From positions 62,001 through 126,000 of the forward strand of contig ONGR01000001.1 in NCBI GenBank assembly GCA_900317425.1: a DNA stretch of 64,000 nt, given 5' to 3'. The notes beneath the pieces were generated by a model. That model was not told the origin of the DNA, ran no database searches, and saw only the letters and a list, made by a program, of their open reading frames with translations. Below, in pieces: positions 1 to 8,458 of this stretch. Origin of the DNA: an uncultured Eubacteriales bacterium (GTDB taxonomy: Bacteria > Bacillota > Clostridia > Oscillospirales > Oscillospiraceae). Positions within the stretch are counted from its first letter, which is position 1, and each line of letters starts with the position of its first letter. The position numbers and the translations under genes were made by a program.

Positions 1-870
1 CATCTGCAGACGGAACAGGCACGTGGCGATGGGACCGGTGATGGCGGCGGCCAGGGTGGGGGGGATCCAGACCTTTACGTTCTTGAGGATGTTGGGCATC
101 TGGAGCATGGAGGTGCCGATGCCCTGGGCCACCAGACCGCCCCAGCGGTTCTCCCGGAAGCTCATGACGGCGAAGCCCACCATCTGGGCGCAGCAGCCGG
201 CCACGGCGGCGCCGCCGGCCAGGCCCGTGAGGCCGAAGGCGGCGCAGATGGCGGCGGAGGAGATGGGCAGGGTCAGGGCGATGCCCACCGCCACGGACAC
301 CAGAATGCCCATGAAGAAGGGCTGCAGCTCCGTGGCCCACATGATGAACTGGCCGATAGCCCGCGCCGCGGCGCCGATGGGCGCGGCGATGAGGGCGGCG
401 ATGCCGATGCCCGCCAGCGTGGTGACGATGGGGGTCACCAGGATGTCGATCTTGGTCTCCTTGCTGACCAGCTTGCCGATCTCGGCGGCGATGATGGCCA
501 CGAAGAACACGGCCAGAGGTCCGCCGGCGCCGCCCATATAGTTGGTGGCGAAGCCCACGCCGATGAGGGAATAGAGGACCAGCGGCGGGGCCTGGAGCGC
601 CGAGCCGATGGCCACGGCCATCGCCGGGCCCACCATGGCCGAGCACAGGCCGCCGATGGTATAGCCCACGGCGCCGTCGCCCTTGCCGATGGTGACGATG
701 ATGGCGTTGAGGAAGCCGATGTGGAACTGCTGGCCGATGGTGTTGAGGATGGTGCCCACCAGCAGCGTGCAGAACAGGCCCTGGGCCATGGCGCTCATGC
801 CGTCGATAAAGTAGCGCTTGGCGGAGAACACCACGTTCTTCCGCTTGAGGAAACCACGGATCTTTTCCAT
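1..870 (-). CDS. PTS EIIC_2 / PfoR-type membrane transporter (3' end cut off)
   Basis: This reading frame is open from an ATG at 870 to the window edge, so the C-terminus is missing. It begins MEKIRGFLKRKNVVFSAKRYF and continues as Gly/Ala-rich hydrophobic segments (for example GLFCTLLVGTILNTIG and VTPIVTTLAGIGIAAL). This resembles the PTS_EIIC_2 / COG3641 (PfoR) family of multi-pass permeases. A clear ribosome site (AAAGGAGA) lies about 8 nt upstream. It has a good promoter and a 5' leader hairpin (separate entries). The substrate cannot be told from sequence. The family call comes from pattern recognition and is moderately secure. Confidence 0.7.
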   Translation of the reverse strand, partial: MEKIRGFLKRKNVVFSAKRYFIDGMSAMAQGLFCTLLVGTILNTIGQQFHIGFLNAIIVTIGKGDGAVGYTIGGLCSAMVGPAMAVAIGSALQAPPLVLYSLIGVGFATNYMGGAGGPLAVFFVAIIAAEIGKLVSKETKIDILVTPIVTTLAGIGIAALIAAPIGAAARAIGQFIMWATELQPFFMGILVSVAVGIALTLPISSAAICAAFGLTGLAGGAAVAGCCAQMVGFAVMSFRENRWGGLVAQGIGTSMLQMPNILKNVKVWIPPTLAAAITGPIATCLFRLQM

Positions 871-892
871 GCGATCTCTCCTTTGAGTCGGT

Positions 893-949
893 AAAAAATA
901 AATCGACGAATAAACCCCTGCCTCGGATGCAGACGCCTATTCATCGATT
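893..949 (-). promoter_or_regulatory. Leader hairpin followed by U-run (attenuator-like)
   Basis: On the minus strand, 12-base arms AATCGATGAATA (938-949) and TATTCGTCGATT (901-912) can pair with one G-U wobble. A small inner CTGC/GCAG stem lies within the loop. The structure is followed directly by TATTTTTTAC (about 891-900). It sits at the predicted 5' end of the PTS-like mRNA and resembles an intrinsic terminator or a target for an antitermination protein. No cognate regulator is visible. Confidence 0.5.
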
Positions 950-955
950 GGCCTT

Positions 956-984
956 ACCATACCATATCGGGCAAAATTTGTCAA
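956..984 (-). promoter_or_regulatory. Sigma-A-type promoter of the PTS-like gene
   Basis: On the minus strand there is a perfect TTGACA at 984-979, a 17-bp spacer and TATGGT at 961-956. Transcription would begin at the first arm of the leader hairpin. Confidence 0.7.
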
Positions 985-1088
985 TCACCAAATTACCGGC
1001 TATGCAAAAATGTAAAAATGGTGTATACTATGAAATTGGATTGCATAAGATTGCCGGCGCTGACCGGCAAAAAGGAGGCATTTGACGT

Positions 1089-2015
1089 TTGGAACGCATC
1101 ATGACGGACAGTCCCATCCGTTTCCCCGGCCTGTTCGGGGACTGGGCATTTACACTCTCCTCCAAGGCATTGAACGTGGGCCACGGGGTCTACTGGTACG
1201 GCATCCTCATCGCCATGGGTCTGCTGCTGGCGCTGGCGTTCTGCATGCGCCGCCGGGCGCAGTACGGCCTGAAGGAGGAGGACGTGCTGGACACGGTGCT
1301 CTGGGGCATCCCCTTTGCCGTCCTGGGGGCCCGGCTCTATTACGTGATCTTCTACCTGGATCTCTATCAGAACACCGACGGCAGCTTCAACTGGGGCCAG
1401 GCCGTGGCCATCTGGGACGGCGGTCTGGCTATCTACGGCGCCGTCATCGCCACGGTGATCGTGGGCGTGGTGATTTCCCGGGTGCGGAAGTTCCCGTTCT
1501 TCGCCCTGATGGATCTGGTGGTCATGGGCCTGCTGATCGGCCAGGCGGTGGGCCGCTGGGGCAATTTCATGAACCGGGAGGCTTTCGGCACCGAGACGAC
1601 CCTGCCCTGGCGGATGCAGCTGACCACCGTGACGGGCGGTCTGGTGGAGGTGCATCCCACCTTCCTCTATGAGAGCCTGTGGAACGTGGTGGGCCTGCTG
1701 CTGATCGTGCTGGTGGTGTCCAAGGGCCGCCGGTTCGACGGGGAGAACACCTGGTTCTATTTCCTCTGGTACGGCATCGGCCGTTTCTGGATCGAGGGCC
1801 TGCGGACGGACAGCCTGTACCTCTTCGACTGGCAGCTCTTCGGCCAGCCTATCCGCGTCAGTCAGGCCCTGAGCCTGGTGATGATCCTGGTGTCGGCCTT
1901 TATGCTCTTCTACCACATCAAGCTCCACCCCCGCAGCCGGGAGGCGCTGTACGTCAACCGCGTGGCGGCCCGGCAGGCGGAAGAGGAGATGCCGGCGGAG
2001 GGCGAAAACGCCTGA
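1089..2015 (+). CDS. lgt: Prolipoprotein diacylglyceryl transferase
   Basis: Lgt moves a diacylglyceryl group from phosphatidylglycerol to the lipobox cysteine of prelipoproteins at the membrane. The 308-residue protein has several hydrophobic helices and the family signature GRWGNFMNREAFG, preceded by an RxYYVIFY segment. The TTG at 1089 is chosen as start because AGGAGG (1073-1078) lies 10 nt upstream; the next in-frame ATG (1101) would be 22 nt away. The gene stands alone and ends in a strong bidirectional terminator. Confidence 0.93.
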   Translation: MERIMTDSPIRFPGLFGDWAFTLSSKALNVGHGVYWYGILIAMGLLLALAFCMRRRAQYGLKEEDVLDTVLWGIPFAVLGARLYYVIFYLDLYQNTDGSFNWGQAVAIWDGGLAIYGAVIATVIVGVVISRVRKFPFFALMDLVVMGLLIGQAVGRWGNFMNREAFGTETTLPWRMQLTTVTGGLVEVHPTFLYESLWNVVGLLLIVLVVSKGRRFDGENTWFYFLWYGIGRFWIEGLRTDSLYLFDWQLFGQPIRVSQALSLVMILVSAFMLFYHIKLHPRSREALYVNRVAARQAEEEMPAEGENA

Positions 2016-2038
2016 TCGCGGCGCAATGAACGAAAAAA

Positions 2039-2074
2039 GACCCCCTGCGGTGTACGCAGGGGGTCCGTTTTTTT
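2039..2074. terminator. Bidirectional intrinsic terminator (lgt / NlpC gene)
   Basis: An 11-bp stem GACCCCCTGCG/CGCAGGGGGTC surrounds a 5-nt loop, with T7 on the right and A6 on the left. It can serve both converging genes. Confidence 0.9.
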
Positions 2075-2080
2075 GTGGTC

Positions 2081-3361
2081 TCAGCCGATGCGCCGGGCGC
2101 CGCAGTACAGGGGACTGTAGTACCAGGGATCGTTCAGATCGGAGTAGCACACGCCGCCGCCGTAGCTGCTGGCGTGGATGAACTGTCCGCCGCCGACGTA
2201 GATGCCCACGTGGGTGGCGGTGACGCCGTCGTAAGCGTAGGACGGGTCATAGAAGAACACCAGATCGCCGGGCTGCAGGTTGCTGCGGCTCACGGCGGCG
2301 CCGCAGCTCATCTGGCCGGAGGCGCCGTGGGGCAGGCTGTAGCCGAACTGGCTGAATACGTACATGGTGAAGCCGGAGCAGTCGAAGCCGTAGGGGGAGA
2401 ACCCGCCGTAGACGTAGGGGGTGCCCAGGAACTGCCTGGCGAACTCCACGATGCTGCTGCCGGAGCTGCTGGCGGGGGGAGGCGTGGGCTCCGGTGCGGG
2501 TGCGGAGGGCGCCGGATCGGAGCCGGACGTGGACGGTGCGGAGGATGTCGCCGGGGCGGGCTTGCTGGCCACGGGGGTCAGATAGTCGCCGGACATATAG
2601 CCCTCGTAGCCGCTGTAGGACACGGCGTACCAGCCGTTGGTAAAGCCGTTAACGGACACGTACTCGCCGTTGGACACCATGCACACGGCGCTGCTGCCGC
2701 TGGAGGGCTGGGCACGCATGTAGAGGACGTCGGCGGTGACCCGGCCGTAGCCGGTAAGATCGGAGGCGGAGGTGCGGGCGGTGACGTAGTCGGCGGACAT
2801 ATAGCCGGTCTTGCCGTCGTAATCGACCTGATACCAGCCGTCCTTCTCGCCCAGGATGGACACCGCGGTGCCGTAGCCCAGGGTGTTGATGATCTCGCCG
2901 CTGACGGGGGCCGTGCGGATGCGGACGTCGTAGTTGTTCACGGTGCCCACGTAGATCACGGAGGTGTCAGAGGCGGGCAGAGCGGCCTTCTTGGCCTCCT
3001 CGGCTTTTTTGGCTTCTTCCGCCTTCTTGGCCTCCTCGGCCTTCTTTTCCTCTTCGGCCTTCTTCTCGTCCTGGGCCTTCTTGACCTCGGGGGCCTTCAG
3101 CGCGCCCACCACCATGCCCAGAGGGCTGGACAGAGCGGATCGCTCCGCCGCCGTGGCTGCGTTCATCACCGGCGCCGCCAGAGTCACGTCCATGGTCCGG
3201 ACGAGGGAGGAGGCGTCGGCGGTCTGGACCGCCTCGGGCGCCGGCACCGGCGCCGTCTCGGCGCTGGCGGAGCTCTGTCCCGTGGCAATCACCACCGCGC
3301 ACAGGGTCACCGTCATCACCAGAGCCGTGACCAGGGAGATCAGTTGCTTGCTCAATTTCAT
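2081..3361 (-). CDS. Secreted NlpC/P60 peptidoglycan endopeptidase with two SH3 domains
   Basis: The 426-residue exported cell-wall hydrolase has a signal peptide (about 1-35) and a charged coiled-coil of KKAEEA repeats (about 94-127). Two bacterial SH3 domains follow (about 135-195 and 205-263), then a Pro/Ser-rich linker (264-303) and a C-terminal NlpC/P60 domain (304-426). The expected catalytic residues are present: Cys328 in DCSGF, His384 in THVGIYVG and His396 in FIHAS. It probably cleaves stem peptides at D-Glu-diamino acid bonds, as family members do. The start has AGGAGA just upstream. Confidence 0.9.
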   Translation of the reverse strand: MKLSKQLISLVTALVMTVTLCAVVIATGQSSASAETAPVPAPEAVQTADASSLVRTMDVTLAAPVMNAATAAERSALSSPLGMVVGALKAPEVKKAQDEKKAEEEKKAEEAKKAEEAKKAEEAKKAALPASDTSVIYVGTVNNYDVRIRTAPVSGEIINTLGYGTAVSILGEKDGWYQVDYDGKTGYMSADYVTARTSASDLTGYGRVTADVLYMRAQPSSGSSAVCMVSNGEYVSVNGFTNGWYAVSYSGYEGYMSGDYLTPVASKPAPATSSAPSTSGSDPAPSAPAPEPTPPPASSSGSSIVEFARQFLGTPYVYGGFSPYGFDCSGFTMYVFSQFGYSLPHGASGQMSCGAAVSRSNLQPGDLVFFYDPSYAYDGVTATHVGIYVGGGQFIHASSYGGGVCYSDLNDPWYYSPLYCGARRIG

Positions 3362-3401
3362 GGAGTTATCTCCTTTTCCTCGGTAAAAAGACAGGTGAAT
3401 C

Positions 3402-3701
3402 TTACAGCTTGCCGGCCAGAGCGCGCTCCAGCCAGATGGAGCCCACGTCCATGGCGGCGTAGAGGCTGTCCTTCTCGGACTTCTTCACCACCCGGTCCCG
3501 GCTCTTCAGATCGGGATCGGTCAGCTGCAGCTGCACGCTGACCCGGGTGGCCACGTCCATGTCCTTCTCCTTCTTGGTGTCCAGGATCTGGAACATGACG
3601 ATGTATTTGTCGGCCATGCTGCCGTAGTAGATCAGATTGTCGACGCGGCGCAGGGGATGATTTCTATACATAAGGCCCTCGGCCTTTTTGGTTTCTGCCA
3701 T
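3402..3701 (-). CDS. Hypothetical small protein, about 99 aa
   Basis: I do not recognise a family. The ATG at 3701 is preferred over the longer frame because GAGGAG lies about 10 nt upstream. The protein is soluble and mixed alpha/beta in character, with a central segment YIVMFQILDT and a charged C-terminal half. It has no signal peptide and no cysteine pattern. It lies between the NlpC/P60 gene and ireB on the same strand. Confidence 0.65.
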   Translation of the reverse strand: MAETKKAEGLMYRNHPLRRVDNLIYYGSMADKYIVMFQILDTKKEKDMDVATRVSVQLQLTDPDLKSRDRVVKKSEKDSLYAAMDVGSIWLERALAGKL

Positions 3702-3812
3702 GATCACATTCTCCTCATACTGATTTTTGTAACCAAATTGTAACACAAAGCAACCGATCTGTCAATTATGTAAATATGAAATAAGTATGAACGCTCCCGG
3801 CGAGGAAGGAGC

Positions 3813-3851
3813 AAAAAAAGCCGGGCCGTCGGCTGTTCCGACGGCCCGGCT
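3813..3851 (-). terminator. Intrinsic terminator after ireB
   Basis: A 14-bp perfect stem AGCCGGGCCGTCGG/CCGACGGCCCGGCT ends, on the minus strand, in a run of seven T residues. Confidence 0.9.
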
Positions 3852-3868
3852 GGGGATCGTGCAGGGCG

Positions 3869-4114
3869 TCAACTATCGAGATAGTGCTTCACCAGTACCT
3901 GCAGCAGCTCGTCCCGGTCGATCTTGCAGATCAGGGTGCGGGCGGACTTGTGGTTGGTGATGTAGGTGGGGTCCTCGGAGAGGATGTAGCCCACGATCTG
4001 GTTGATGGGATTGTAGCCCTTCTCCCGGAGCGCCTCGTACACAGCGGTGAGAACGTGATGGATCTGCACGTCCTTGTCCTCCGCGGCATTGAATTTCCTG
4101 GTAAACTCATCCAT
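3869..4114 (-). CDS. ireB: IreB family regulatory phosphoprotein (UPF0297)
   Basis: The 81-residue protein matches the small UPF0297/IreB family: MDEFTRKFN start, then HHVLTAVYEALREKGYNP, GYILSEDPTYITNHK and KIDRDELLQ. In Enterococcus IreB is a substrate of the Ser/Thr kinase IreK and affects cephalosporin resistance; the wider role is unclear. The ATG at 4114 is chosen because AAAGGTGG lies about 8 nt upstream, whereas the upstream GTG overlaps that site. In many Firmicutes it sits with alaS and ruvX; here it stands alone. Confidence 0.88.
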   Translation of the reverse strand: MDEFTRKFNAAEDKDVQIHHVLTAVYEALREKGYNPINQIVGYILSEDPTYITNHKSARTLICKIDRDELLQVLVKHYLDS

Positions 4115-4206
4115 ACCGGACACCACCTTTCTTGAATCCTACCTCAAAGTATACGCCAAAAGTTCCGTTCTGTAAAGAGGGAAGTTCACCGAATTGTAAC
4201 TTCTTG

Positions 4207-6885
4207 TTACCGGAGAACGGCGCCCAGCTCGTCGCGCAGGGCCTCCAGAATGGCCCGGACGTCGGCGTCGGCGTCCTCGGCGGTGAGGGAGCGCTCGTCG
4301 CTGCGGAGGGTCAGATTGAAGGCCACAGACTTCATGCCCTGGGCGATGCCGGGGCCGCGGTAGATGTCGAAGAGGGCCACGTCCTTGAGGAGGCCCTTGG
4401 CGCCCCGGCGGATGCAGTCCTCCAGCGCACCGACGGTGACGCCCTCGGCGCACACCACGGCGATGTCACGGGCGACGGCGGGGAACTTGGGCAGGGGGGT
4501 GTACTCCGGCTCGGCGCCGCGGACGGCCATCAGGGCGTCCAGGGACAGCTCGGCGGTGTAGAGCTCCGCGTCCACGTCGTAGTTCCGCGCCACCAGCGGA
4601 TGGATCTGGCCCAGGGTGCCGATAAGCGTCTCGCCGGCATAGACCCTGGCGCAGCGGCCGGGGTGGTAGCTGGGATTGGCGCTGTCGGCCTCGAAGCGGA
4701 CGTTCTCCGCCCGGACGGACCGGAGGATGGCCTCCACCACGCCCTTGATGGTGAAGAAGTCGGCTCCCTCGCCGTAGGTGCCCAGGGTCAGGAACTTCCG
4801 CTCGTCGGCCAGACCGTCGGGCCCGCCGGGCAGGTAGATGCGGCCGAACTCATAGAGCCGGACGTCCTTGTTGCGGTAGTTGTAGTTCCGGGTCAGGATC
4901 TCCAGCATGGAGGGGAGGGTGGTGGTCCGCATGATGGACGTGCCCTCGCCCAGGGGGTTGAGGATCCGGAAGCTCTCCCGCCGGGGATCGTTTTCCGGCC
5001 AGCGGATCTTGTCGTAGTAGGTGGGGGAGATGAAGGAATAGGTGATGATCTCGTCGTATCCCACGCTGCGGCATACGGCGCCCAGCCGGCGCTCCAGATT
5101 CTCCAGCTCGGAGAAGCCGCCCCGTGTGGTCTCGCCCCGCATGAGGGTGCAGGGAATGTTGTTGTAACCGTGGAACCGGGCCACCTCTTCGGCCAGGTCG
5201 GCCATCCGCTGCACGTCGCCGCGCCAGGAGGGCACGGTGACCGTCTCGCCCTCCACGGTGAAGTCCAGCTTCCGCAGGATGCGGACCATCTCATCCGTTG
5301 CTACGTCAGTACCCAGCAAGGCGTTTACCTTGTCAGGCTCCAACGGCAGCACGGTGGGCTGGGGCACGAAGTTCAGCACGTCGATGACGCCGTCCACCAC
5401 CTCGCCTGCGCCCAGCAGCTCCACCAGTTCGCAGGCCCGGTTGACGGCGGGCAGGGTGTTCATGGGATCCAGACCCTTCTCGAACTTGGCGGAGGCCTCG
5501 GTGCGCATGCCCAGGGCCAGAGCGCCCTTGCGGATGCAGGTGCCGTCGAAGTTGGCGGACTCGAACACCACGTCCGCGGTGTCGGCCACGATCTCGCTGT
5601 TCTCACCGCCCATGATGCCTGCCAGACCCACGGCTCTCGTCTCGTCGGCGATGACCAGGTGGTTGGCGTTCAGCTTCCGGACGATGCCGTCCAGCGTGGT
5701 AAGCTCCTCGCCCTCCCGGGCCCGGCGGACGATGATCTTGCCGCCCTTGACGTAGCGGTAGTCGAAGGCGTGCATAGGCTGGCCGTACTCCATCATCACG
5801 TAGTTGGTGATGTCCACGATGTTGTTGATGGGCCGCACGCCCATGGCCCGCAGACGCTCCCGCATCCACTTGGGGGAGGGGCCGATCTTCACGTTCCGCA
5901 CCATCCGGGCGGTGTACCGGGGCACCAGATCGGCGTCGGGGGTCTCCACGTCCAGCAGGTCGCAGAGCACGCCGTCGGCGCTGCCCTTCACCACCGGCTC
6001 GTGGAGATGCAGCGGCTTATCGAAGGTGGCGGCGGCCTCCCGGGCCAGACCGATGATGCTCAGACAGTCGGGCCGGTTGGGGGTGATCTCGAACTCCACC
6101 ACGTGGTCGTCCAGACCCGTCACGGCGCGGATGTCGTCGCCGGGCCGACAGTCCTCGCGGAGGATGAAGATGCCGTCGGGGATACAGTGGGGGAACTCCC
6201 GCTGCTCGGCGTGAAGGTCTTCCACTGTACAGATGCTGTGATTCTTGGTATTGAAGGCCACCAGATCCCCGTTGTGCAGGTTGGCGCAGGGGGTCTCCAC
6301 CGTGACGGCGCCGCTGCCGGTTTCCAGCGTCACGGCGGTCTCGTCCGTCACCCTGGCGCACACCACCGGCCCGTAGATCTTGTCGCCGGGCCGGATGTCC
6401 GCGCTGACGGAGGGCTTGGCGGGGTCGATGGGGTGGTAGTCGTTCAGCACCGCGGCGGGGGTGATGGCGGCGTAGGGGAAGTCCCGCTCGTCCAGACCCA
6501 GCTCGTGGAGACCGCACAGCATGCCGTCGGACAGCACGCCCCGGAGCTTGCCCCGCTGGATCTTCTTTCCGCCGGGCAGGGTGGAGTTGTGGAGGGCCAC
6601 CGGCACCAGATCGCCCGCGTGGACGTTCCACGCGCCGGTGACGATCTGGATGGGCTCGGCCTGTCCCGCGTCCACCTGCACCACCCACATGTGGTCGGAA
6701 TCGGGGTGGCGCTCCATAGCCAGCACGCGGCCCACCACCACGTTGTCGATGCCCTCGCCCAGGCAGCGGTAGGTCTCCACCTTGGAACCGCTGAGGGTCA
6801 TGGCCTCGGAAAAGTCTTTGTCGTTGATATCGCGGACGGACACACCGTCCACGAACTCGTTTAACCATTTACGGCTCAGATCCAT
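4207..6885 (-). CDS. pheT: Phenylalanine-tRNA ligase beta subunit with an inserted segment
   Basis: PheT forms the (alpha-beta)2 enzyme that charges tRNA-Phe. Recognisable parts are the N-terminal tRNA-binding domain, the FEITPNRPDCLS motif, the B3/B4 editing region, B5 (FVPQPTVLPL onward) and the C-terminal anticodon-binding domain (PEYTPLPKFPAVARDIA). At 892 residues it is about 90 longer than usual. The extra stretch falls at about residues 139-234, between GMLCGLHELGL...FPY and IPDGIFIL, inside the tRNA-binding domain. An AGGAG lies upstream of the ATG. It is cotranscribed with pheS behind the T-box. Confidence 0.95.
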   Translation of the reverse strand: MDLSRKWLNEFVDGVSVRDINDKDFSEAMTLSGSKVETYRCLGEGIDNVVVGRVLAMERHPDSDHMWVVQVDAGQAEPIQIVTGAWNVHAGDLVPVALHNSTLPGGKKIQRGKLRGVLSDGMLCGLHELGLDERDFPYAAITPAAVLNDYHPIDPAKPSVSADIRPGDKIYGPVVCARVTDETAVTLETGSGAVTVETPCANLHNGDLVAFNTKNHSICTVEDLHAEQREFPHCIPDGIFILREDCRPGDDIRAVTGLDDHVVEFEITPNRPDCLSIIGLAREAAATFDKPLHLHEPVVKGSADGVLCDLLDVETPDADLVPRYTARMVRNVKIGPSPKWMRERLRAMGVRPINNIVDITNYVMMEYGQPMHAFDYRYVKGGKIIVRRAREGEELTTLDGIVRKLNANHLVIADETRAVGLAGIMGGENSEIVADTADVVFESANFDGTCIRKGALALGMRTEASAKFEKGLDPMNTLPAVNRACELVELLGAGEVVDGVIDVLNFVPQPTVLPLEPDKVNALLGTDVATDEMVRILRKLDFTVEGETVTVPSWRGDVQRMADLAEEVARFHGYNNIPCTLMRGETTRGGFSELENLERRLGAVCRSVGYDEIITYSFISPTYYDKIRWPENDPRRESFRILNPLGEGTSIMRTTTLPSMLEILTRNYNYRNKDVRLYEFGRIYLPGGPDGLADERKFLTLGTYGEGADFFTIKGVVEAILRSVRAENVRFEADSANPSYHPGRCARVYAGETLIGTLGQIHPLVARNYDVDAELYTAELSLDALMAVRGAEPEYTPLPKFPAVARDIAVVCAEGVTVGALEDCIRRGAKGLLKDVALFDIYRGPGIAQGMKSVAFNLTLRSDERSLTAEDADADVRAILEALRDELGAVLR

Positions 6886-6967
6886 TGAATGAATACTCCT
6901 CTCAAAAGAGATTTAGAAAATAGCCTCGCAGAAATCGCGGCGCGCACGCAGCGGACTGTATGCTCTC

Positions 6968-6998
6968 TCACGTCGAGCGGCACAGCCGCTTGACGTGA
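6968..6998 (-). other. Hairpin between pheS and pheT
   Basis: A 13-bp stem (TCACGTCGAGCGG with CCGCTTGACGTGA) has one non-Watson-Crick position and a 5-nt loop. No U-run follows, so it is not a classical terminator. It may affect mRNA processing or stability between the two subunit genes. Confidence 0.5.
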
Positions 6999-7002
6999 AG
7001 GG

Positions 7003-8028
7003 TTAGAACTGTTCGAGGAAGCGGACGTCATTTTCAAAAATGAGCCGCAGATCGTCGATCTTGAAGCGGCGCATGGCGGTGCGCTCCAGGCCGAAGCCGA
7101 AGGCCCAGCCGGACCAGACGTTGGGATCGATGCCGGCCATCTCCAGCACCCGGGGATGGATCATACCGGCGCCCAGCAGCTCGATCCAGCCCTCGCCCTT
7201 GCAGGTGGGGCAGCCCTTGCCGCCGCACTTGTGGCACTGGACGTCCAGCTCGCAGCTGGGCTCGGTGAAGGGGAAGTGATGGGGGCGGAACCGGGTCTGG
7301 GTGCCCTTGCCGTAGAGCTGCTCCACCACGGCGTTGAGGGTGCCCTTCAGGTCGGCCATGGTCACGTTCTTGTCGATGACCATGCCCTCCACCTGGTGGA
7401 ACATGGGGCTGTGGGTGGCGTCCACCTCATCCTTGCGGTAGACGCGGCCCGGGGCGATCATGCGGATGGGCAGGGGCATGGAGTCCATGGCCCGGACCTG
7501 CATGGGGCTGGTCTGGGACCGGAGCATCACGCTGCTGTCCTCCTTGAAATAAAAGGTGTCGGACCAGTCCCGGGAGGGGTGGCCCTCCTCGGCGTTGAGG
7601 CGGTCGAAGTTCAGCGTGGCCAGCTCCACCTCCGGCCCGTCCAGCACCGTGAAGCCCATGCCCACGAAGATGTCCTTGATCTCGTCCAGAGCGATGTACA
7701 TGGGGTGCTTGTGGCCGATGACCACCTTTTCGCCGGGCACGGTCACGTCCACGGCCTCGCTCTCCAGCTTCCTCTCCAGAGCGGCGGCTTCCAGGCGGGT
7801 GCGGGCGGTGTCGATGGCCTTCTCCATGGCGGAGCGGACCTCGTTGGCCAGCTGACCCATGACGGGGCGCTCCTCGGGGCTCAGCTTGCCCATCTGCTTG
7901 AGCACGGCGGTCAGCTCGCCCTTCTTGCCCAGGAATTTGACCCGGGTGCTCTCCAGCTCCTCCATGGCGCCTGCCTGCTCGATGGCGGCCAGGGCCGCGG
8001 CGCGGATCTGTTCCAACTGCTGCTTCAT
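7003..8028 (-). CDS. pheS: Phenylalanine-tRNA ligase alpha subunit
   Basis: The 341-residue catalytic class II subunit has an N-terminal coiled-coil tRNA-contacting arm (MKQQLEQIRAAALAAIEQ) and class II motifs including VYRKDEVDATHSPMFHQVEG and GWAFGFGLERTAMRRF. A CxxCxGKGCPTC-like cluster (CHKCGGKGCPTCKGEGW) is present, as in many Firmicute PheS. It is the first gene of the operon, directly downstream of the T-box. Confidence 0.97.
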   Translation of the reverse strand: MKQQLEQIRAAALAAIEQAGAMEELESTRVKFLGKKGELTAVLKQMGKLSPEERPVMGQLANEVRSAMEKAIDTARTRLEAAALERKLESEAVDVTVPGEKVVIGHKHPMYIALDEIKDIFVGMGFTVLDGPEVELATLNFDRLNAEEGHPSRDWSDTFYFKEDSSVMLRSQTSPMQVRAMDSMPLPIRMIAPGRVYRKDEVDATHSPMFHQVEGMVIDKNVTMADLKGTLNAVVEQLYGKGTQTRFRPHHFPFTEPSCELDVQCHKCGGKGCPTCKGEGWIELLGAGMIHPRVLEMAGIDPNVWSGWAFGFGLERTAMRRFKIDDLRLIFENDVRFLEQF

Positions 8029-8081
8029 CTGTTACACTCCTGTTCTTCGGAATTTTGTGGCGATCTTTCGGGGAAAGGGAC

Positions 8082-8345
8082 AAAAAAACAGCCCTCCATC
8101 CCCGTCAACACAGGGACGAAAGGCCGGCCTTCCGCGGTACCACCCGGTTTCGCCGTCCGCAGGACGGCGCGCTCTTTTTTCGGCCCGATAACGTGGGCCG
8201 GTCCGGCCGCGCATTTCCTCGCGGCAGCTCCCGGGCGAACGCCGCGCCCCGAACCCGGACCGGCTTGCAGCCTGTGGCCGGTCCTCTCTGGCGGGTGGGT
8301 GATCCGCGGTACTTCCCGTTCTTTGCTTTTGGCATTCACAAATAA
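8082..8345 (-). promoter_or_regulatory. T-box leader (tRNA-Phe sensing) of pheST
   Basis: On the minus strand the leader carries the T-box core GGGTGGTACCGCGG (8145-8132). Stem I elements include an AGTA loop, an AGAGAG motif and a GGCTGCAAG distal loop. The competing terminator pairs 8111-8124 with 8091-8104 and is followed by T7 (8088-8082). Uncharged tRNA would stabilise the antiterminator. Two UUC (Phe) triplets (8251-8253 and 8237-8239, minus strand) are candidate specifier codons; I could not settle which is used. Confidence 0.93.
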
Positions 8346-8347
8346 TA

Positions 8348-8376
8348 TTTATAACATAGTTTTTTCCCCGTTGCAA
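8348..8376 (-). promoter_or_regulatory. Promoter of the pheST T-box transcript
   Basis: On the minus strand TTGCAA (8376-8371), a 17-bp spacer and TATAAA (8353-8348) lie directly upstream of the T-box leader. Confidence 0.75.
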
Positions 8377-8458
8377 GAGCGTTTTTGCCCTTTTCTCCGG
8401 TTGACAACAGGTGTATACTGTTACAGGAAAATTATGCCTGAGGAAAGGAGCCGCCGCC

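Noticed and set aside
2998..3080. Short tandem repeats in the NlpC/P60 gene
   Set aside because: They encode the KKAEEA coiled-coil of the protein and are ordinary for this family.
4132..6864. A 910-codon plus-strand frame opposite pheT
   Set aside because: It is a His/Gly/Val-rich mirror of pheT with no ribosome site. Similar long mirrors lie opposite alr, the MutS-like gene, kamD, fdp and others.
8401..8429. TTGACA at 8401 as the nnrD promoter
   Set aside because: No acceptable -10 box lies at 15-19 bp. A TATACT at 8414 is too close, so the nnrD promoter is left unassigned.
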